Below, piece by piece: positions 35,926-47,754 of a DNA stretch of 64,000 nucleotides. This DNA comes from Chrysemys picta bellii (taxonomy: Eukaryota > Chordata > Testudines > Emydidae): contig NC_088809.1 in NCBI RefSeq assembly GCF_011386835.1, positions 22,637,067-22,701,066 on the forward strand, written 5' to 3'. Both the position numbers and the translations under genes were made by a program. Position 1 is the stretch's first letter; every line of letters begins with the position of its first letter. Under the pieces are notes generated by a model. The model was not told the DNA's origin. It worked only from the letters and a program-made list of their open reading frames with translations, and did no database searches.

Positions 35926-37490
35926 GATACTTACAAGCCCTTACTGCCTGCCTGCTCTTCCTAACTTCTAATGTATGTTCATTGCCACTAACCTCCCTGT
36001 TTTTCCATGTGTGTACTGATTTCCTATCTTTGATCACTGCCCCACACCCCCTCTGAACCAGAGTCACTCGTGACTCAAGCCCCAGATTCACTTGAAAGAG
36101 TTCGTAGCCGCCTGGCGTGAATTCTGAGTTTGTAATTAAACATCGGGTGAGACTGGGACTGTCTCTTTGTGCTGCACCTAGCACCGTGGGGTTCTGGTCC
36201 TTGACTAGCCTCTAATTAATAAATAATGAGGGTGGTTTTCCTTTCCTAGCTCTGTCTCCTGCCTCTCTCATGGCCCCTTGCACAGTTACTCGCCTGGAAA
36301 AGCTGGGTCCTCTTGCAGACCTGGGGGAGACCAGCGGTCTGATTCAGACCTGGTGTTACACCCCGGATGGCCCTAGCTGCGAGGGGTGCCTGGGGAACTG
36401 CTGCTGTCAGCAAGGTGACTAATGGTGACCTCCGACCCACACCCATCCTACGGAGTAGTGACTCCGTGTCAGCCAGAGACCTGTCCGTGAGGCAGTGATT
36501 GGGCAGACCTGCGCTGGTTTGGGGCGCTCCCAGTGGAGGCTGGGGAGAACTTCTGCTCAGCCTGGAATAGGGGGGAGGGGGGATCACGCCTGCGGATGCA
36601 GTGGGGTCGGTGCCTGGTTCGCTCTGTCTGAGCACTAGACTCAGAGCCAGATGAGGCCAGATATCCTCCTGATAGGAAACGGTCGCAGTTTGAGGAAGTC
36701 TGAGTCACATCCGTGGGGGTTAAGGAGGGGTTCTGCAGGCTGCAGCACCATGGGCGGCATCAGCCATCGCCATGGCCCCCCTAACTCTAGCTCCCGAGAC
36801 TCTCCTCTCCTGCAGCCATGCCAGAGGGGCAGAGGCCTTTGTGATGGATGGTGCTCACTGAGGGTGCTGCCTAGTGGTTAGGGGGTTAGGCCCCTGGTGG
36901 CCATGTCTCTACTCTTTCCCCTGGAACACCTTCACAACCAGCTGCCTCCAGCCAGTACACAGGGCAGGGTCTCCTTCCCCCCAATGAACGCAGCTGGCCC
37001 TCCCGCAACGTGAAACGGGGACTCGCTTCTCCCAAGAGATGCTCCCTGCCCTACAAGTGCGAGCGTTTGCTCCACGTGCACTTCTGTGCTCTAGGAATAA
37101 CAAGAGCACAGCATGTCCCCTGTCCCCGTGGAAGCACTGGCTACCAGCCCTGAGTGGGATGATAGGACAGGGCGGTCTGGAATAGCAATGACCCAGGAGA
37201 TCCCTTCCTGTCCTGCGTTCCTGTGAGATCCTTTGGGACAATGGCCCTGCACCAGCTACCTGAGATTCCCCCCACTGCTGAACGGGCCCTTGCACGAGAC
37301 TGTGCTCCTCGATCCAGCCATGGAATGGATCTGGGAACCACAGGGTCATCTTTTCTGCTCCAGTGGCCTCCCTAGGCAGGGATGGGTCTTGAACAGGAGA
37401 GACGCAGCACTTGGGCTGTACGTGTCGGAGAGTCACCCAACCTTTGATGATCCTGGCATGGGGCTTGGCTCTGGGGCCCTGGCTGACTCA
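35926..37490. other. Gene-free stretch
   Basis: Includes frames on the minus strand to 129-175 codons with no domain pattern. I see no supported gene. Confidence 0.4.
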
Positions 37491-37493
37491 TAT

Positions 37494-38226
37494 TAGGGTT
37501 ACCATATTTTGAGCCTCCAAAAGGAGGACACTCCACGGGGCCCCGCCCCCGCCCCCGCCCCAACTCCGCCCCTTCCCCAAAGTCCCCGCCCCAACCCCGC
37601 CCCCTCCCCTGCTTCCCGCGAACATTTGATTCGCGGGAAGCCTGAAGCAGGTAAGTGGGGTGTGGGGGGAGGAGGCGCGGCCTAGTCTGGCCCCCCCGGC
37701 GTCTCCAGCCTGGGTCGGCTCGGGCCCTGGGGTGCCGGCCCCCGGCCGAGCACCCCCGGGCCGCCCAGCACAGCCGGTCCCCGGCCCGGCCCCCGGACCC
37801 CCGGCCGAGCACCCCCGGCCCGCTCAGCACCGCCGGCCCGCTCGGCACCGCCGGCCCCCGGCGCTCAGCACCCCCGGTACCGTCGGCGCCCCCGGCCCTG
37901 CCGGCCCTCGGCGCTCGGCACCGCCGGCCCCCGGCACCGCCGGCCCCAGGCGCTCGGCACCCCTGGCACCGCCGGCCCCTGGCGCTCGGCGTCCCCGGCC
38001 CCCGGCCCCGCCGGCCTCCGGCGCTCGGAGCCCCCGGCACTGCCGGCCTCCGGCGCTCGGCGCCCCTGGCCCCCGGCACCGCCGGCCCCCGGCCCAGTAC
38101 CGCCGGCCCCGCATGTCCCGATTTTCCCGGACATGTCTGGCTTTTTGGGATTTCCCCCCGGACGGGGATTTGGAGCCCAAAAAGCCGGACATGTCCGGGA
38201 AAATCTGGACGTATGGTAACCCTAAC
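37494..38226 (+). mobile_element. TIR element with GC-rich minisatellite core
   Basis: Ends tagggttaccatattttgag and tccagattttcc-type sequence ending gtatggtaaccctaa are inverted over the last 14-15 bp. The interior holds C-rich repeats (ccccgcccccgcccc) and then a minisatellite. No clear TSD was found, so the class is uncertain. Confidence 0.65.
37790..38105. repeat. GC-rich minisatellite (ccggc / gcgctcggcacc units)
   Basis: Units such as gccggcccccggcgctcggc recur at intervals of roughly 20-50 bp with variation, giving long open frames of Pro/Ala/Gly/Arg on both strands. I treat these frames as composition artefacts. Confidence 0.8.
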
Positions 38227-38714
38227 TAGCCAGGTCTGTGTCGTGCTCAGGGAGACCCCAAAGCGTGTCAGATGTGAAGGGAGAAGAACAAGGCCGGGTC
38301 CCCTGCCCATCACTTACTCCATTGCACAGAGTCCCTCCCCACTCCCCACCCGCCTGCCGGCCCGTCCCCAGAGAGAGAGTCCTTCTCTCCCCTTGGGAGA
38401 CCTCCTGGTGCTCAGGCACGGTCAGGCTGCTCAGATTTCTTGCACGGTTTCCCAGCCAGGAGCATCCCAGCTTTTGGTGGGACTCAACCAGCTCTGCTCT
38501 TGCTGAGTGGCACTGGAGCCAGTGCTGCCGTGTCCACCCCCAAGTCCTGCTGTAATTGACACGCCTGGGGAGAGCAGTGGAGGCCCGGACAGGCGGCGGG
38601 AGCAATGGCATGTTCTCCCGTCCAAACCTCCGCAGGTCTTGGCACCTGGCGAGCCGCCTCCTGTCCTCAGAGCTGATTCGCCATCAGCTCAGGAAAGGTT
38701 ATTTGAAAAGCATG

Positions 38715-39005
38715 TGAGGTTTCCTCAGCCTACAGCTCATCTCCTGCCTGCGAGCCCCATGCCTGTGGAAGTTCTGAGATCAGGAGAAATCTCTCAGTGA
38801 CTCTGCGAGGGGTTTTAACCTTCCAAGAATTCACAGAGAACTGCCCCAAAATAGCTCCTAGAGATGAGCTTTCAGAAAAACATCCAGTCCTGATTAACAA
38901 GTTGTCCCAGTGGTTAATTACTCTCGCTGGTAAAAATGTACATCTTATTTCCAGGCTGAAGTTGTCTGGCTTCAACTTCCAGCCTCTAGATCAAATTTAG
39001 CCACA
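38715..39005 (-). mobile_element. Old CR1-like 3' ORF2 fragment (antisense)
   Basis: The minus frame reads DNFSLEIRCTFLPARVINHWDNLLIRTGCFSES, the C-terminal CR1 block with the INHW core found also at 35.1 kb. Confidence 0.6.
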
Positions 39006-40800
39006 TTTAAAGATCAGCTGAGAAACTCAGCTCCTTCCCTTCCTCTGTCCTTTATCCGGAGTAATTTTATTAGCACAGAGCATTTACTATTGATGAATTC
39101 CCCCCACCCCCAAACTCCCCAAAACTGAACTCCGCCTCCATCAAATACAAATTGTCTCCTTAACGATACCAAGTGCATAAGAAGAGACTGGCTGAAATAG
39201 AAATGACCAACCACACACTTAAAGCAACTGTGCACGGGGCCCTTTCTTGCCTGGCAGATCTGGAGCTGTATCAGACTCAGACTGGGGATTTTTCAAAGAT
39301 CAGTGATTAAAATGAGTTTTTCCTGTTTTTCACTCTTGTTAACCCTTCCTAGGCAATACAGCTGCAAGAGAGAGACCAGCATGGCAACAGAACGAGATAC
39401 TCAGTTCCACAGAGTTACCCCCCTGCCCTCTGTACTGAAGGCAATCATGTGGCACAGAGGGCAGAGTTGATGACAAGACCTTTATTACCGGGGATGCTGA
39501 TGGCTAACACGGAAAGAACCCATCCGTATGGATTAGTATCAGTATCACTAAACAGCCTAGCAGCTCCAGTCCTGGACCAGGGCCCCAGTGTGCAAGGTGC
39601 TGTACAAACACAGAGCAAAAGAGTCCCTGCCCTAAGTACAAGACAAGAGACAATGGCTGGATACAGGCAGATGCGGGAGAACAAGGCAACAAGGAGACAG
39701 TATTGGTCAGCATGGTAGGCAATGATCTCTGCACACTGGCAGCCCAGCACTTCTCTTGGATCGCAGGCTGAGTTTGCAGGACCTGCACTCAGAAAACTCT
39801 TTGTGCTCCAAGAGACACTAAGCTGGGAAGCCAGGAATGCGGATTTTTCCCCTTTCAGAGCCAAGCTGCACATTAAAATACAGCGGATCATTCAAAGGGG
39901 ACAAATCCATCGGTGTGCCCTGGTACAAAAAGGCCAGGAATTGGCATGAAAGCCCTAAATGCAATCAAAGCCCAAGCACTCCGAATCCCTAGCTCCATGC
40001 TGTCAGCCAGAAGATCAGACCGGGTCACCGCCACCCGAGTTCCACAGCTCCAGGGCTGAAAGGCAGGCGATGGAAGCCAGCGGGTTCACGGGTCAGTTCG
40101 AAGCCCGCCAATCGGCCTCTCGTTCCAACGTCAGCGCCACAAGGGGACAGAAAACCAGGGATGTTGCCAGTCTTCTAGCGCTTGTGCCTTTAATCAGCTG
40201 GCATCCAGCCATTATCCTGTCAGCACGGATGGCCTCCGGACAACTCATAGGCAGGTAAAGTCTATTCATGTCCCTTGTGTTTCATTCAGAGGTTTAATTA
40301 AATTCAAAATAAAGGTGCTGGACTGATAGCCCTAAATCCTTTGCTTGTGCCCAGAATAGGCACAGGATGAGTAGCTGCTGGGCAAGTCCCAGAACTGCCT
40401 CACCAAGGAGCCTTTGACCCTGATCGGCAGCAAGTGCACCTCGGGCTGGGAGGAGAACCAGTCTACGTGGCCGATTCAGTCCTCAGCTTCTCTGCCGAAC
40501 CTGCCATCAAGAAAGTGTGAATTGTGACTGTATTTCCTGCGATGCAGGCTCTTGTCCACCAGGAATGGGGCTGGGCCCCTCCCTTAACTCATTTCACACG
40601 GGGTCACCAGGCAGCCGTCGGAATATCACTGTTCCATATTGAAGCGCGATTGGTAGAGCTGCCTGGGAAACGGCTTTTGTTCCCTCCCCCCCTTGCAAGC
40701 AAATTTAGAGTTTTGGTTTTTTGATGAAAACTTGAAATTTTTCAGTGAAAACAGAATATTTTCAGTTCTACTGATGGACTGCTGTTCAACATGGTCATCG
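39006..40800. other. Gene-free stretch apart from one interspersed repeat
   Basis: Apart from the SINE-like repeat at 39.5-39.7 kb, nothing is recognised. Confidence 0.4.
39530..39730. repeat. Reptile interspersed repeat with gtgctgtacaaacacag core
   Basis: The motif aggtgctgtacaaacacaga with following agtccctgcc text recurs at 48470-48550 and 61870-61925, and with lower similarity at 10750-10790, 47995-48130 and 53100-53180. These are dispersed copies of one old SINE-like family. Confidence 0.55.
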
Positions 40801-40804
40801 GACA

Positions 40805-40895
40805 CAGGGCCGGAGTGCTGCCGCAGAAGCACAAAAAAAAAAAGGAATGCCGCCCCTTGAGAAGTCCCGCCCCAAGCATGCTAGAGCCGGCCCTG
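40805..40895. mobile_element. Short CCGGCCCTG-ended MITE
   Basis: It begins cagggccggagtgctgccgc, ends gctagagccggccctg and contains an A run with gccgcccc, a 91-bp copy of the family at 45.5 and 51.2 kb. Confidence 0.6.
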
Positions 40896-40959
40896 CTCCG
40901 ACAATGGAGGGACAATATGCTTTCTGAAATTTGCAATGACACCACGCCAGGAAGGATTG

Positions 40960-41690
40960 CAAGCACTCTGGAGGGTAGGATTAGAATTCAAAATGATCTT
41001 GAGAAGTTGGAAAAGTCTGATATCAATAAGATGAAATGCAGTAAAGACAAGTGCCAAGTACTACATCTAGGGAGGAAAAATCAAATGCACAACTACAAAA
41101 TGGGGAATAACTCTTAGGCGGCCGTACTGCTGAAAAGGATCTGGGGGTGATAGTGGATCACAAATTGAATACGAGTCAGCAATGTGAACCAGTTGCAAAA
41201 AAGGCTAATATCGGTCTGAGATGTATGAATAGGAATGTTGTATGTAAGACACAGGAGGTAATTGTCCCGCTCTGCTCCGGACTCGTGAGACCTCAGCTGA
41301 AGTCCTGTGTCCAGTGTTGGGCACTACACTTTAAGAAAGATGTAGACAAATTGGAGAGTCCCCAGGAAAGCAATACAAATAATAACTGGCTTAGAAAATG
41401 TGATGTATGAGGAAAGATGTTAAAAACGGATATGTTTAGCCTTGAGAAAAGAAGGCTGAGGGGGGATGGGATAACAGTCGTGAAATATGTTAAGGGTTGT
41501 TACAAAGAGGATAGTGATCAGTTGTTCTCCAGGTCTGCTGGAGGTAGGACAAGAAACGATGGGCGTAATCTGCAGCAAGGGAGATTTAGGTTCGATATCA
41601 GGAAAATTTTTCTAGCTATAAAGGTAGTTAAGTTCTGGAACAGGTTTCCAAGGGAGGTTGTGGAATCCCCATCAGTGGAGAAGAAAAAGA
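40960..41690 (+). mobile_element. Old CR1 ORF2 C-terminal fragment
   Basis: Successive frames give EGRIRIQNDLEKLEKS...[15 protein letters not shown], then DHKLNTSQQCEPVAKKANIGLRCMNR, then SLEKRRLRGDGITVVKYVKGCYKED and [17 protein letters not shown]. Frame changes at about 41115 and 41410 show decay. It ends 400 bp before the chemokine TATA box. Confidence 0.8.
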
Positions 41691-42080
41691 CACCCCCTTC
41701 CCCAACGAGCTTCACACAGACAGTAGGTTCCTGTCCACAGAAGCTTAAGGTAATGACCTTCAATCACCAATGACCTGGGCTGGATTTGAATTAGGGACTC
41801 AAGACTTCAGATTTCATTATGAGTCTTGTGTCACACCTACTCCCCCACAAAGGCAGGTGTGTTAGTTCAAAGACAAACCTGCCACCGTTACCACGATGGA
41901 CTCATGTCCTCACTTCCTTTGTCCTTTTTTCCAGGACTTTTGATGACCTAAACACCGAAATGGAATTTGAGAGTCACTCTAGATTTCAACTTCCTCTTTG
42001 ATTTCTCAACTCAGCAAAATTTGGGTCTGTGTGTCATCACTTACTTGGTCTGATGTATGTGTTTCCCTAAAATGCTGCTG

Positions 42081-42087
42081 TATAAAG
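42081..42087 (+). promoter_or_regulatory. TATA box of the chemokine gene
   Basis: The sequence tataaag lies 115 bp upstream of the chemokine ATG, which fits a start site near 42110 and a 5'UTR of about 85 nt, usual for this family. An ETS/PU.1-like site (acttcctctt, reverse strand agaggaagt) lies near 41990. That site is only a sequence match. Confidence 0.7.
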
Positions 42088-42195
42088 CTGGCACAAAGGC
42101 CTGTGGTTCAGCATCAGACAAAGGAGGAGAACTTGCAAGAATTCCTGCTCTTGTTCAGCTGCTGTCGGTGCCGCTCCTCCTCACCCAGCAGAAGC

Positions 42196-42268
42196 ATGAA
42201 GGTCTGTGTGGCTGCCTTCGCTGTTCTCCTCATCGCTGCCCTCTGCTCCCAGGCCCAGTCTCAGCTTG
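42196..42268 (+). CDS. CC chemokine exon 1 (signal peptide)
   Basis: This exon runs from the ATG to a consensus donor (cttg|gtaagt). It encodes 24 residues, mostly the hydrophobic leader, and ends in phase 1. It is the first ATG downstream of the TATA box that opens a secretory leader. Confidence 0.92.
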
Positions 42269-43950
42269 GTAAGTCCTGTGTCTCTTCTGCCTTTCTGCAG
42301 CGCTCGGAGCTCTTACTCTCACTTTCACAGCAGTTCAGACTATGTCAAGGTTGGTTTCAGGTGTAGGAAGGCTTGTAGTGAGGGAGTCCATGAATCAGCC
42401 ATAAACTTCAGTTGGTCTAGCTGAAGTATCTCAGCGGTCTTCCTTCTCTGAGATGCCCATGAGCAGTGACAGCAAGGGGTGGAGCTGAGGGTCAGCTAAC
42501 CCTATTGGGACTGCAGGAGAAGCCTTCAGATCCTCAGACACCCTCAGCGATGGGTTAGAGAATCATGCAAGTCTCTTCTTTCCTTCCAGATGGCGTCAAC
42601 ACCCCAACTTCCTGCTGCTTCAGCTATGTTTCCAAGCCAATCCCACGGAGCCTTGTGGTGAAGTACCAGCACACCAGCAGCAAGTGCTCCTTGCCGGCTG
42701 TAATGTGAGTATGATTTTCGGGCAGATGTTCTATGTTCATGCAGAGAAACAACCCTATAGGATGAACGGATGGGGAAGGGAATCTGCAGGGCTCTTGTAA
42801 TACAAATGTCAGGCATTTAATAAAAGACAATTATTCAAAAGTTCTCCACATTCCCCTGTGGCCTCTAGAGGCCTTCAAAATACCTACAATAGGTAGCTAC
42901 AGAGAACTAGGACAGATTGATGTTTTGCAGACCCATGGAGAAGGTTCATGCTTGAGCCCTTGCTCTGGGTTCTTGCATCAGGGACTGACACCGCTTTCAG
43001 TTCCACGAGTAACTCAGCAGCGGGGGGTTGGGAAAGCATTCTCATGCAGCTCTCTTTGAGCGGGCAGCAAGAAAGCCGGGGTATCTTGAACATTCCAGTA
43101 GGGGCCAGAGCCACAACTGGGGTAAATGGGCATAGCTACACCTGCTGCGGATCTAACCTGCAAGCACACCACTAGCGAGAGTAACAAAGGGTGGGCAGGG
43201 GACAGACTGAGGAAGAAGAAGGGTTGCAGCAGTGATCCCCCTGGGTCACTCAGATTTGGGATACGCACCATTTTAGATGATCGCTGATACTCATTGCATG
43301 GGCATGGAGGAAGAAGTGAGTCCGCAGAAGCGATATGCATGGAACCAGGGTAGTGGCTCAGTGGGACCAGAATTTAGGAGGATGTCCCTTATGTCAAGGG
43401 CTGGACATTGCACCAGGGTAAGGTCACCTGCTGGGGTGAGGCCCAGGTGGTAATGTCAAAGCTGGAGACGCTGATCCAGTGACAGTGGGATTTTATCCCC
43501 ATGATATCCAAGGTCAGAGGCAGCTTAAATCCCTCTGTCTGGGGGATGGTGCTACAGCTGAGTGACAGGCACTTGCTGTAACGTTATTGACCTGCTGCAT
43601 TCTGATTGGCTGAGACAATAGGCCTGACATGTGCGGCAGCCAGTCACAGATCAGCTTCTCCACAGTAGGGTTCAGCGAAGGTTTCACCTTTAAAAAAGCA
43701 GAGTCCTCATTGGTTGATTATTCTTTAAAAATGCTCAGTGTTGTTGGCCAACACAGAATCCATCTGGTGTCCACGATCTGCTCTGCCGTAGCTTGTGTCC
43801 CAGGGGATCCACTTTCCTTCTTCTCCCTGTGAAGATTCTGAACCGAGTTTTTATCTCTGCAGCTTTACCACTAAAAAAGGCCGGGAAGTCTGCTCCGATC
43901 CCAATACACGATGGGTCCAGGAGTACATCAAGCACGTGAAACAAAACTGA
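42196..43950 (+). CDS. CC chemokine, CCL3/CCL4/CCL5-like (3 exons, 91 aa)
   Basis: The coding exons are 42196-42268, 42590-42704 and 43863-43950 (73, 115 and 88 nt), joined across GT-AG introns with matching phases to give 91 residues and a TGA stop. Residues 1 to about 22 form a hydrophobic signal peptide. The mature chain carries the adjacent CC pair (Cys33-Cys34), Cys57 and Cys73, the spacing of a four-cysteine CC chemokine. The core reads SCCFSYVSKPIPR, the 40s loop holds KKGR (a BBXB heparin-binding type motif) just before Cys73, and the C-terminal helix starts WVQEYI. Length and exon plan (signal peptide / N-loop and beta1 / beta3 and helix) are those of MIP-1 and RANTES relatives, which are secreted ligands of CCR1/CCR5-type receptors that recruit leukocytes. 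The C-terminus is basic (KHVKQN), unlike the acidic tails of mammalian CCL3/CCL4, so the exact orthologue is left open. The family call is secure. Confidence 0.93.
42590..42704 (+). CDS. CC chemokine exon 2 (CC motif)
   Basis: The acceptor is ttccttccag and the donor is at|gtgagt. The 115-nt exon carries the CC motif, the N-loop and the third cysteine. An exon of about 115 nt is typical for this position in CC chemokine genes. Confidence 0.93.
43863..43950 (+). CDS. CC chemokine exon 3 (fourth cysteine and C-terminal helix)
   Basis: The acceptor is ttatctctgcag. The exon encodes the 40s loop with KKGR, the fourth cysteine and the WVQEYI helix, and ends at TGA 43948-43950. The intron before it is about 1.16 kb. 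Confidence 0.92.
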
Positions 43951-44160
43951 CGAGCCCCTGACGGCAACAGCTGCTGGCGACCGTCCCGAAAGCCCCTGGC
44001 GGTCGCGGGAGGCAATTGCTCCTCCCACAAAGAATTTATTTTAATATATTATTTGTAATGTTTATTTTTGAACTAGAACAACAATTTATTATATTTAAAT
44101 TATTTGTGTTTAAGTTAAATCAATGTCCATTTTTTTTTGATTGAACAAAATAAAAAAAGG
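43951..44160 (+). promoter_or_regulatory. Chemokine 3'UTR with AU-rich element and poly(A) signal
   Basis: After the stop codon the UTR becomes very AT-rich and contains several ATTTA-type cores (for example atttatt at 44034-44040, then further ttattt and atttatt copies to 44100). It ends with AATAAA at 44149-44154. AU-rich elements of this kind destabilise cytokine and chemokine mRNAs, so post-transcriptional control is likely. The function is inferred from sequence only. Confidence 0.75.
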
Positions 44161-44544
44161 CAATTGAAATATTCGGCTGTGCCCGTTAATGAAGATTTAG
44201 GATTCAAGATCATAAAATTTGATGTGTTTACAAATATCTCTGGGCCTGCGCACCTTTGAATGCTCCGGGCTGTCTCTCTGAAGCTTTTGCAGGAGTGATC
44301 CCTGATCTGGGGGGATGAGGGTCTCAGCAGCATACCTCTGGTGATATCAATTTCCAATTAAAATAATCCAACCCCAGCCTTTTACAGCTGGAAGTTAAAG
44401 GGATAAGGTTGAAAAACCAAGTTGTATTTATAAAACAAGGGTGAAATTTGCCCGCAGTGGAGCAGTGTGGGGCCAGGGTTTGGTGACACGAGTGAACAGC
44501 TCTAGTCAAAGATGGGGGAGGGAGTATGGCCTAGTGGTTAGAAC

Positions 44545-44682
44545 ATTGGCTCTGAACCTTTTCAATACTAGGCCCCCTCCCTGACTTAGCAACATGGGAA
44601 GGAGAGGGTGGTTGTGACCCCCTGATTCCTGTTCATGACACCCCCTCCCATGACTCAGGACCCCCAGTTGAGAACCAACAGG
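44545..44682 (+). mobile_element. Probable hAT-type MITE fragment
   Basis: The sequence ggctctgaaccttttcaata ... gacccccagttgagaacca resembles the same family, with a decayed left terminus. No TSD is visible. Confidence 0.4.
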
Positions 44683-45501
44683 TGGGAGGAGCCACAGGCC
44701 TGGAACCCAGGTTGGGTAGCTCCTAGGCAGCTGCTGTGTCCATACTGCCACCTCTGGCAACTGGGAGAACTGCAAGCTATGAGTCCTACTGGCTCACGCC
44801 CCACAGGATGTCCCGCCCACCGAGGCCCTGAGTGGCAGTGCCCATGGTGTTTCCTGATTGGCCCAGGCATGCTATTTAAGGCATAGGGAAAAACCCTGTA
44901 GGCTGCTGTGCAACTAGGGGGAAGCTCTGGCTTGGTGCTGCAACAAACCCTTCTGGGTGCTCCTGATACCTGGCCTTGTTCCTGGCCCCAGCCCTGCTTC
45001 TGATACCTGGCCTTGCTCCTCCTTCCTGATTCTTGGCCCCCTGCTCTGCTCCTGACACCTTGCCCTGCCTTGGCTGACCTACTTGGCTCGGACCTGGTGT
45101 GGTTCATCAACTCCGACCTGTTCCAGTGGTGTGGACTGCTTCTGGCCTTAACCCTTGGGACTGAGTTTGCACCTGGCCTTCTTCTGTAACTTGTAGGCTA
45201 GAACTATGGGCTGGCCGCCCGGACTCCTGGGTTCTAGTCCTGGCTCTGAAGGCTGGCAGATGGGTGGGTTTTATTGCCAGTCTATCACTGACTACCTGGG
45301 TGACCCTGGCTAGTTTATAACGGTGCATTGCTCTCTACGGGGCTGAATCACAGCTGCCTGACTGTGCGTCCGGGACTCCTCACTGCTAACAGCTATGGAA
45401 TATTTTCCTTTGGCACCGGTGGTAGGGGCTGGTGCTTTTGCAGCAGGAGGCTCTGAGTTTTCACTCCTCTGTGGCTGTGAAGTTCTGTGTGGCTCCACCA
45501 C

Positions 45502-45692
45502 CAGGGCTGGCTCCAGCATTTCTGCCGCCCCAAGCAAAAAAAAAAAAAAGCCGCGATCGGCGGCAGCAGTTCAGCGGCAGGTCCTTTGCTCCTAGAGGGA
45601 GTGAGGGACCTGCCGCCCCCGAATTGTGCCGCCCCTCTCCCTTGGCCGCCCCAAGCACCTGCTTGTTAAGCTGGTGCCTGGAGCCGGCCCTG
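45502..45692. mobile_element. CCGGCCCTG-ended MITE
   Basis: Ends cagggctggctccagc and gcctggagccggccctg are inverted repeats. The interior has ccgccccaagc followed by a 13-A run, and gccgccccaagcacc near the other end. Confidence 0.68.
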
Positions 45693-47524
45693 CCCAGCAC
45701 GCAGCCTCATGAAACCCACCATGTCTTAGACACAGTGGCTGGATCAGTCACAGAGTAATTCCACGGAAGCTACTGGCATTATCCTAGGGATGACTTTACC
45801 CTGGTATAAATATAATCTCTGTCTATCTAGGAGCTACACAGCTGTCCCCATGCTGCACCGCTTGTAACTTCCTGGGGACAGGAACCAGATTGCCCTGCTC
45901 CAAAAGCATAGGCCCTCACCGCTGGAGTGAAAGGCAATTCTTCACTGCCTGCCATCAGGACAGTGCTGTGACATGCAGCTGTGTAGCTCTGGTCCCATCC
46001 AGTAGGGGGCACTTTGAACCTGGATTCCTGCCTAGGTCACTGGTGACATGTCAATGGGCTGTGTATTTACCTGGTTGCTATGGGGATTGCAGGCCACAGG
46101 AGTTGCACATGGCAACAGACTTAACCCTTGCAAGACCAGGCTCCCAGAGGGAAGCAGGTGAGTGTTCAGGGATGTGTAATTCTACACCCCTGGGCCGGGC
46201 ACTGAACTTGAGACCTCTGAGTCCAAGCGCGGGACCTTCTACTGTCTGAGCTCAAAGACCCACCTCTGGTGGTCAAGGCTGTAGCAGGCTCAGCAAGCGC
46301 TATATGGGGCCCAACCACCGCGAGACCGCAGGGGTGCTGGAACTGGGGGTGCTGGCTTGAAGTGGATTCCATCGTACACAGGGTGTACAGTTTTGTTCAG
46401 TGGCTTTCAGCACCCCCCCCCCCCCATAAAACCTGTTCCAACGCCCCTGTGAGACGGGGACGGAGCTCCCCGCTGATTGGGTTACACATGCAAAGGGCTG
46501 GAGTCCTGCTGAGTGTCCGCCGTGAATTTGGCTCCAGATCCAATGGACACGGACATAAGTATTTCCCCGGAGGACACCTAGTGTGAGACTCAGCGATAGA
46601 CACTTCCCTTATAGACACCAACGTGTCTCCCTTCCCCGTAAGGATCCGGCTAGCACCTGCCTAGCGCCAGAGAACAAAGCCTTCAGAACCCAGCCGGGGC
46701 GTGGACAGGGGAGTGCAGGGTGGAGCGCTCCATGGGGACACCACTGCTAGGACCTCGCGGTAGCTCCGTCGCTGGGGAAGGTGGATTTGCTGAGCCCCGG
46801 GACGCACACGATGGGTGTTGCATCCCCATTGTGTGGTGTGGGCCCTGGGAGCTTGTCCCAAATGAGTCTCGGCAGGTGCTTACCCTCCAGCCCTGGATGT
46901 CATAGTCTCATGGAGTCCCCTGTAGTCATTGATGGGTCCTGGTCTGTTTTCACTGGTCCGAGATTCTTGGGGTCTGCAGCGTTTGGCCTCCTGTCAGCTG
47001 TGTCCTAGAAGTATTATTCTGGCAGCTGCATGGTCTTTGAGCTCCTTTGCTTTGTTTCAGTAGCTGTTAGAAGCCAGTTGGTTTCTAGTGCATAACATTT
47101 GTTCCTTATCTGCCCAGAGACCGAAGGGTTGGCTCTTTCAGTTAATAAAGGAAAAAGGCAGATTTGTTTTGCCTGCCCTGGATTGGGGTGTGATGTTTTT
47201 TAAATGTATTTCGAGCAATCGTCACTAAATATTGCTTTTTCCCTAGGTAAGACGAGGGTCTGGACCCCTGCCTCTGCCCTTCCCCCCAGTGAATGCAAAG
47301 CCCTGGAATAATGAAATGACACGCCACAGCCGGACAGCACTTGGCAGCTACCAGGAGCGGGGGCAGAGCAGACCGCAGACCGGTCTGAAGTGAGTATGTG
47401 ATACCTTATACCTTAATAAGGTCACCGCCCCTGTCAGATCTACCTATCTGAGGTATTTATCTGGCCCCTCTCACCACACTGTCTGAGCACCTCACATGCC
47501 TTCATTTAGTCTCACAACCTCGCA

Positions 47525-47675
47525 CGGCAGGGCAGTGCTAAAATCCCTGTTATGCAGACAGGGAACCAAAGCTCAGAAAGATCAAGGGACTTGGCCAAGG
47601 TCACATAAGAAGTCGGTGTCAAAGCAGGGACTTGAACCTGTCTCCTGAGACCCAAGTGAGGGGCCTAACCTTCTC
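47525..47675 (-). repeat. MIR-like SINE core (antisense)
   Basis: It reads gttatgcagacagggaacca, cagaaagatcaagggacttg, gccaaggtcacataagaagt and cagggacttgaacctgtctc, the reverse complement of the MIR core with its tRNA-like box B end. Confidence 0.68.
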
Positions 47676-47754
47676 CCTAAGGGGAAGGATGTGGGGAGAA
47701 TGTGTAGAGAGCAGGAAAGGGGAACTGCGCCCACGAGTCTTTTCTCATTTCTCG

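Larger units (their letters stand above)
44161..47520. other. Intergenic region between chemokine and PHF7-like genes
   Basis: It holds MITE and SINE remains and probably the unidentified 5' exon and promoter of the PHF7-like gene; no CpG island or exon could be fixed. Confidence 0.45.

Noticed and set aside
37790..38105. CRISPR-like array
   Set aside because: Repeats are irregular, GC-rich and lack unique spacers of constant length; this is eukaryotic minisatellite DNA.
37372..38506. Long open frames on both strands (up to 313 and 283 codons)
   Set aside because: They come from the GC-rich minisatellite inside a TIR element; translations are Pro/Ala/Gly/Arg repeats without domain pattern.
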